Of a DNA stretch of 64,000 nucleotides, positions 57,701 through 64,000 are shown one piece after another. Where the stretch lies: assembly GCA_918797485.1 (NCBI GenBank), contig CAKKNE010000003.1:434001-498000 (forward strand), given 5' to 3'. The notes beneath the pieces were generated by a model. It did not search any database, was not told where the DNA came from, and saw nothing but the letters and a program-made list of their open reading frames with translations. Within the stretch, counting starts at the first letter, position 1. Each line of letters opens with the position of its first letter. Source of the DNA: Pelagomonas calceolata (Eukaryota; Sar; Pelagophyceae; Pelagomonadales; Pelagomonadaceae). The translations under genes and the position numbers were made by a program.

Positions 57701-60700
57701 ACCAAGCCGCCGCGCTACGCCCCGAAGGGCGAATCGCGACTGGCGGCGCTCGCATCGCTGAGGCAGCGCGTCGCCGTCGAGTGGTTACGAGCTCCCCGTC
57801 CTACCCAAGTGGGTCCGCGCAAGTCCTTCGGAGATATACCCAGTACAAAGGGTGAGGCCGTACTCCATCTAGATAGGGTGGTCCACCGCGAGGTGCGCCG
57901 TATCAGTGGTGTTTCTGTGCACCTGCAAGCATTGGTACGCGGCACTTCACTCCTCTTCCGCGCGTGCACCGTCGGGCCGCCACCTATCGACGAGGGCGTG
58001 GAGCTCGCGAAGAATGACACCGAGGTGGTGTTGCCCACCGACTCCGACGCGTCGGAAGACGAGGATAAACCTTCGTTAAAATCGAAGCCGCTCCAAGTGC
58101 CGTCCGTGAGCCCGTCCTTCGACTTGTCAAGGGTCGTCGACGAGAAGGAGATGCGGTTGCTCGTGCAGGGTGAGCTCAAAGACCGGGAAGGGTTACTACA
58201 TCCTTATTACAGAGGTGCTTTGGCGGCCGTATTGGCGCCCAAGTTGAAATTAGTGAAAACTAGTGGAAAGAGTAGGAAACCGGGCGACGACGCTTCATTA
58301 CAAGCCACCACAAATGATAGATACACCTTGGAAACCATGCTCGTGCACGAAAAGCATACGTTATCTGTCGGCGTCGGTGGCTCGAAGAAGCGGCACTTAC
58401 TTGGTTCCTTGGCTGTCGACGATAGTACAACGCTAGAAGAAGCTCGAAAGCTGATCCACCTGGAGTTCGACGACGTGGACGTGCCCGAGGACTTTCGGTT
58501 TGTCTACCGGGGCGCGCCGTGTCCGCGGAAGCAAGAACCGTATCGCTTCGCCGTGGAATGCAAGCCTTGCCTCATCCTAGCCGTAAAGCCGGTAGAAGGG
58601 AAGCTAAAAGTAGGGACAAAAGTAATGGTCGACGGCACGCCCGGCACGATCGAGCGCATACGGAAGAGCGGCCGCGTCGACGTGACGTTTCCTAGCAAAC
58701 CACCGGAAAAGGACCGGAAGCTGAAGAACGTCAGGCGGGGCGACTTAACTTTACCTAACAAGCAGGAGGGCGCGGGCTACGCCTGGACGACGCAGGCGGA
58801 TGATGACGCTCGAAGATTGCGGGACGAGATCCGTAGATTAAGAGCTGTTAATGCCGGACCAGAAGCTGTGGAAGAATTTGAGGAAGAACAGAAGAAACGA
58901 CGGCGACGACGACGGAAACGCAGACATGCGGTACGAGCGGGAAAAGCTCTGCGGGTCGAGAACGAGGACGCGCGGTCCGACGCCGAGAAACCCGCTGCGG
59001 ACCCGGAGCTCATCGACGGTCCTGCACCTCCCTTGGATGTCGTCGCTATTCCCCTCGAGACGACGGCCTCCACTACACAAGGTTCCAGAAGGATCACTTT
59101 ACAAGATGACTTGGCGCTATTTGACGTCACTTCGGCAGATGTGTTGCGAGTAGGCTCCATCGATGGCGCGTCGTACCGAATTGCGAAAACGCACGAATGG
59201 AAGCATATCCTACCAAATGATCAGATCAAGTTCGCTTTTTGCCCGTGTGACCAGAACCCGATGACGCACCTCCGGAAAAGATTTTACCCGCTCGAGCCGG
59301 ACCCGGAAGCTCCACCGTATCTAGATGATGCTTACCACAGTACACTGTTGGCCATGCGCGGCACGGAGGTCGTTATCGGACGCGAGTACGACTACTTCCT
59401 GTCCGCACCGGTCGAGGCCGAGCGCAAGATGCAGCGCGCGCGTATTTCGGCGAAGGAAGGTCGCGTGTCGAGGAACACGCGATTGTCCTTAGATAGCGAA
59501 ACGGGCTTGGAGCGGGAAGAGACGGAGAAGAAGGCCGACGAGCTCCCTGACGTCGATCCAGAAGACGTGGTCCCGCACGGCACGCGCTTGTCGAACCTAC
59601 CTGTCTACAAACTTATTCCTAGAGCTTTGGACCTGCGGCCGGAGTGGCGGCGGGCCTTTGATGAGGGTAGGGTCGTACCCGTCCGCGACTTCATCAATTC
59701 TCCAATGAGTTTAAATCATTTCAGGGTACCTTTAACATATGAACATATAGAAACGTTAGTAGTGGATGTCCGCTCCAGAAATGCACAGATCCACGAACAA
59801 CGACTCCATTATTTTGAAGATATAGATCCCAATCATCTAGTCGATCAATTACACTCGATGCTGTGCTCGTGGTACCCGCAGACGGAAAATGTGGACAGTC
59901 AGAAGTGGTCGAAGTTCGCGAAGGACTATGAACTCATCCCGGGCATGCAGGACCCCATGAGGGTCGCGCAAGTGGACCTGGCCATGCGTAGGCAGTTCAA
60001 GAAAAAAGATGGTACGTTCGACCGAGGAGGTAAGATGACCAGGGCGCAGCTGAGGCAAGCACTTACTGAGGTAGCCTTTACGAAGTTTCCGGTGTTTGTC
60101 GATCCGGACAAGGAGAAGCTCGAGAAGCAGCAAAGAGAAGAAGCTGCCGAGGCTTCAAGGCTCAAGAACCTGGCGGGTCGGGTGGACCACGAGACGCTGC
60201 GGAAGCACGAGATCGTTGTTGGGGGGAGAGGCGGTTCGTTACTGGATCGGTTCAAGGAGAGTGCGGCCATGACGGGCAAGTTGGGTGCTCGCGAGGCCGC
60301 GCCCGAACAGAACATCATCGCGGCGTTCAAATTTGTCGGTAGGGAGAACAAGGCCCTCAGGACACCTTCTGAGAGTTCTGAGGAGGAGGAGAACGAAGTC
60401 ACTGCAGAGGACTGGGAGTGGTTCAAAATGGACACCCTAAAACATCTGTTATTTGAAAAGACCGTCATGATCCCGGAGATGAACAAGCGAGCGTGGCGCG
60501 AGGCGAAAATACTGGCGATCAAGGAGGAGGGCTTGCGGCAATGTGCGTCAATTAGAGTGCAAGCTCGGCACCGGATGAGATGGTACAGGGCGTTGTATCT
60601 CTGCAAGCTCGGGGCGGTCGTATGTATACAAGCTTATGGTCGGAGATACATGTACCATCGGTTTTACTTAGTGAGGAGGAGGCAGATGGACCTTAGTCAG

Positions 60701-63528
60701 TTGTATCGGTATCGCATATTATCATCTTATCGTCTACAGTCGTGGTTGAGATACACTCAAATTAGTAGGGAGTACAAAGTACGGGTCGCGGAGGAGCGGA
60801 GAGATAAACGGGAACGGGCCATTGCTAGACGGAAGGAACAACATGAAAGAAGATTAACGAGAGACCGAGCCACCGTGTTCCGGCGGACCAAGAGGATGGC
60901 CGGAGTGATGGTTTGTTTAAGAATTGAAAGACTCGATCCATCTAGGATGAACGCGTGCATCGACTACGGCATGAAGCTGAAGGTCTTCGTGCCGCAGTCG
61001 CAGAAGACGTATACGTTCATCCTTGATGACTTGGAGGTTCGGTTAGCCATCGAAGGGCATGTGGGTAGGGATGGCCTATCCGGAGCGGAAATATTAGATC
61101 CGGACAACATCATGGCCATCGCCGACCGGTTGCTGGTGCGAGTGATCAATGGGAAACCAGTGGTCATTTTCTCGCGACGAGGCCGCGCCGAGCGCGGCAA
61201 GCAAGTTCATAAGGTAGGCAAGTTCATCGGTATCGGCGCGCCGGGCGAGGACGGCGAGGTGAAAGATTCAGAAGACCTCGAGAAGGCGGCGGTGAAGAAG
61301 GGCACGCAGTATGTTGTGACCTGTTTCCACAGCGACGACGAGATTGTTTTTCATGCCTATAATAATAGGAACTGCGAGACTTTACGTACTTCGATAACCA
61401 CAAGATTTATAAAAGCCTGGATCGAGCAAGATGAAGAAAGGAAGCAGGCTAAAGAGAGAAGCGAGTTCCTCAAGCGAGTCGCGGACGCGAGAAAGACGCT
61501 CCGGCTGCACGCGACGGGCATCGAGCAGGACGAGGACGATCTGAGGGAGGCCCAGAAGTTAGTGGATCAGCACAACCTCGAGCAGAAGAAGGAGGACCAG
61601 GAGGCCATCGCGGAGGGCGAGGCGCTGCCGGCCCCGGCTCCAGGCACTTCTAGACCTAGTACCGTCGATGCGGTCGCGGACGAAGGCGTGGGACGGGCTC
61701 GGACGGACGAGTCTATTAAGCGGGAAGGGGCCGTGCCCGGGGCGCCTCGACTCGTCCATCCTCTCCTGATGAAGGAGAACTTGCTGTTGTTGCTACAGTG
61801 GCTCATCGATCGTTTGCGAATAGTGGAGTACCGACGAGCCGGAGAAGATAGGGAACGTCATCGATTGATCCTGGAGTATGAATTGGAAGAGGTCGCCGTC
61901 GAGAAAGCAGCAATGTCGTTACAAGGACTCTGGAAGATGATGCAGAGCATCAAACGCATCCGACTGATGCTCTGCGCGAACTGGGAGAAGCGCTGGGATA
62001 GAGATTTTCAGGGCTGGTTCTACGTCAACTTGAAGACGAACGAGATGGGCTGGGACCCGCCGCGACTCTTGGGGGGTGGCGATCTTCCCGACCCGCCCGA
62101 CGAGTGGCGGACGATGTACGACGAGAACGGCGACGTGTTTTACATGAATCCCTACACGGGCCAGACGTCGTGGATGTCGGTCGAGGACGCGGCTCGTAAT
62201 CTGCAGAAGGCCTATCGGGCCAAACAAGCCGCTGATTTTGGCGCGCCGACGTTCGCGGATATTGTGAGGGCTTTACGCATGATACGAGAGGTGGAGCAGA
62301 AGTACGAGGAGCACCCCGACCGGTTGTCGTCGATGGTCAACTACGCCCTACTGTTAGCTACGCAAAGGTTTGACTTAATTGGTGCGAAGAAACTCTACAA
62401 AGATGCGATGGAAATAAGTCCCGAGAATCCTGTACTATTAAGGGCCTACGGCATATTCATGCTCGCGACGCTCGAAGCGCCGCGGGAGCGAATTTTTAGG
62501 AAGGCCCTGGACTACTTCAAGAACGCGGAGTTGCGAGATCCTGGTAGAGAAAGATTTGAAATCGCCGAGGAGTCCATGTACCACTGGAATTGCGTCGCGC
62601 AGCGCGAGAACCCTCTGGCGTTACTGAACTACGCTTTGCTGCAACAGTACCTCGTGAAGGACATCCCGCGGGCGGAGCGGTTCTTCCACCGGGCCATCTC
62701 CGCTTTGAAGGATACGCAGGACGCGCCGGATCCGGCGCGGCCGGCGGTCATCGAGAACTTTGAATTGTTCGAGCTGGAGAGATTGCCGGGCGGGGAATTC
62801 CATACGCCTACTCCGAGCAACACGGTCGTGCGGAACAGCGAACTCGTGGGGAACGGCGCGCGAATCAATTTCACACTTCAAACCATGGCGTGGCGCGTCG
62901 TTTGTGCGCCATCGCCGCGGCGTCTGCTCGAGGGCGCGGTGCGTCGTTCATACGCCATCGCCGCGGCGTCCGCTCGATGGCGCGGCGCGTCGTTTGTGCG
63001 CCATCGCCGCGACCGAGAACGAGTCACCGGTCGCTTGGCGCACAGGTCGAGGAGCGGCCCGAGTGGGGCGAGTGGGGCCGTTATAGTCATGAGAACGTCC
63101 TGAAGCCCAAGTCCGCGTTTTACTTCTGGCTCAACCCCATCACGAAAAGGGCGTCTTGGGCGGAGCCGAACTGGGAAGTGGCTTACAGGCAGCGCATCGA
63201 GCGGTCCGAATTCGTCGGAGAAAAACAAGGCTGGGAGCAGTACTGGGATCCTAGGTTTGAGTGCAACTTCTTCTACAACGTCATGGATGGTAGATTGACG
63301 TGCGTCGACCCCGTTGCTGGTGGTGCAGAGGGTGAAGAGGGCGCCGGGAAGACGTTGGCGGCGATAGAAGCGGAACAGAACGCCCCTCCCCCAGAACCCG
63401 AGCCGGAACCGGACGGGCCCATGCGCGCTCTGACGGCGGAGGAGGAGAAGCTGGGGATGACGGGGCCGATGCTCCTGAAGAATGACCCGCACCAGGCGGT
63501 GGAGAACGCGCCGGTGTACAAGGGGTAG
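54755..63528 (+). CDS. Giant IQ/WW/TPR-like coiled protein, two exons
   Basis: Predicted 2857 residues from exons 54755-62845 and 63046-63528 (phase 0). The N-terminal two thirds are largely helical and charged, with a ubiquitin-like segment (about 1215-1280, LEEARKLIHLEFDDVDVPED) followed by a small barrel-like piece (VGTKVMVDGTPGTIERIRKS). Near 1928-1970 are IQ motifs (CASIRVQARHRMRWYRALY, VVCIQAYGRRYMYHRFY) for calmodulin binding. Near 2412-2475 are two WW-like domains (GWFYVNLKTNEMGWDPP, GDVFYMNPYTGQTSW), then TPR-like helices (2515-2640). The second exon adds more WW-like units (FYFWLNPITKRASWAEP). It looks like a cytoskeletal or flagellar scaffold, but I do not recognise an orthologue. 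The intron is introner-type. Confidence 0.75.
62846..63045 (+). mobile_element. Introner-type intron, ACGCCATCG family, 200 bp
   Basis: Contains the unit GGCGCGTCGTTTGTGCGCCA twice, at about 62892 and 62983, plus a related middle copy ending ACGCCATCGCCGCGG. Donor GTGGGGAA and the exon after the acceptor (GTCGAGGA) agree at 5 of 8 positions. The exact donor is inferred from phase. Confidence 0.6.
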
Positions 63529-63660
63529 TAAGACAAATTGTGTTTTATTACTAGCTCGCGAAGTAGCGCAGTTAGCAGCGCGCAGAGAGGGACTGAGAAA
63601 AAAACGGGTTTTCTAGGGCAATAACTATTGTTTGTAGCCACGGAGACGCGCGCTATAGAA

Positions 63661-64000
63661 ATGACTCTCCAAGAGTACTTCCGAGGTTGCTGCAACTGGT
63701 GTGATGTCGAAGAAGTTCGCAAGTGCCTGGACAACGTGTATCAGGGACCTGTATTATCACCAAACGAAGAGTTTACTAACAAACACATGCGCCCAGGGGA
63801 GTTCAGCATTCCCCTGACGCATGTCTGCTATGATGCGCTTTGGGGCAACCTTCCGAATTCGAACGAAAGGTGTCTCGCCACGGCCGCGCTGCTACTCGAT
63901 CGCGGCGCGGACGTGAATAAACTCGCAGGCGGCAGGGGGGACCTCGAAACGCCACTACGTTCGGCATGCAGTTCGAGCCAGGTAAAGATCGAACTCTTGC
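63661..64000 (+). CDS. Ankyrin-repeat protein (3' part outside window)
   Basis: ATG 63661 opens MTLQEYFRGCCNWCDVEEVR and runs open to the window end (113 residues). The CLATAALLLDRGADVNKLAGG segment and the following ETPLRSACSSSQVKIELL are ankyrin-repeat patterns. The first 60 residues are Cys/Trp-rich with no clear domain. It is related to the truncated ankyrin copy at 43560-44221 in the length and spacing of its repeats. It lies 132 bp after the stop of the IQ/WW gene on the same strand; no palindromic promoter motif is seen between. Confidence 0.65.
   Translation, partial: MTLQEYFRGCCNWCDVEEVRKCLDNVYQGPVLSPNEEFTNKHMRPGEFSIPLTHVCYDALWGNLPNSNERCLATAALLLDRGADVNKLAGGRGDLETPLRSACSSSQVKIELL

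Overview
This is nuclear DNA of a photosynthetic eukaryote, most likely an ochrophyte stramenopile close to the pelagophytes (Aureococcus-like). The evidence is a fucoxanthin-chlorophyll type light-harvesting protein, a zeaxanthin epoxidase, several signal-peptide leaders ending in the A-F-x-P type motif used for import into secondary plastids, GC-rich compact genes with few introns, and many short introns that look like introner elements (transposon-derived introns known from Micromonas and Aureococcus). Species assignment is inference. There are no bacterial operons, CRISPR arrays or rRNA/tRNA genes that I can recognise, and no clear viral or retroviral remains.

Layout. 1-12.6 kb: a cathepsin Z-like protease (cut by the window start), a MYND/RING-CH/TPR protein, an EngB-type GTPase, a PDZ-like protein, BolA, an RBR ubiquitin ligase, a cAMP-receptor-like 7TM protein, a plastid methyltransferase, riboflavin kinase, a complex III QCR8-like subunit and a Tousled-like kinase. 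12.6-14.5 kb: a gene-free, repeat-bearing stretch with a hairpin element and decayed tandem repeats. 14.5-25.6 kb: a low-complexity protein, a plastid STI1-like protein, a secreted Cys/Pro-rich protein, an EF-hand protein with two introner introns, broken copies of the MYND/TPR family, mitochondrial bL9, a split J-domain/EF-hand membrane protein and a second intact MYND/RING-CH/TPR gene. 25.9-34.2 kb: zeaxanthin epoxidase, LHC, cyclophilin and an ALIX homologue with added ubiquitin-binding motifs. 34.4-49.7 kb: a 1493-residue BspA-type repeat surface protein, small genes, an ER mannosidase fused to an OS-9-type lectin domain, a TPR/ankyrin scrap, an EGF-repeat protein, a sulfotransferase and an FtsH-like protease. 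49.9-64 kb: a multi-Myb protein, an EF-hand gene riddled with introners, a 2857-residue IQ/WW protein and the start of an ankyrin gene.

Genes alternate strands, so most promoters are divergent. A near-palindromic motif (half-sites GCTAGCGGC and GTAAGACACTAGC) sits in 14 intergenic regions, 12 of them between divergent genes, usually about 100-250 bp from each start codon. Two further divergent promoters instead share an inverted block of about 100 bp. Two unrelated genes share a 75-bp 3' UTR that begins at the stop codon. Introns fall into three groups: at least two introner families (one with CTGTGYGGAAATCAA ends and 8-bp target duplications, one with an ACGCCATCG core) and rare ordinary introns with a TACTAAC branch site.

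The genes do not form one pathway. Themes are plastid function (LHC, epoxidase, riboflavin kinase, STI1-like, protease), mitochondrial maintenance (BolA, QCR8, bL9, EngB), ubiquitin and membrane traffic (RBR ligase, ALIX, MYND/RING-CH proteins) and ER quality control (lectin-mannosidase fusion). Splice sites and starts were inferred from reading frame and homology only; RNA data would be needed to fix them.
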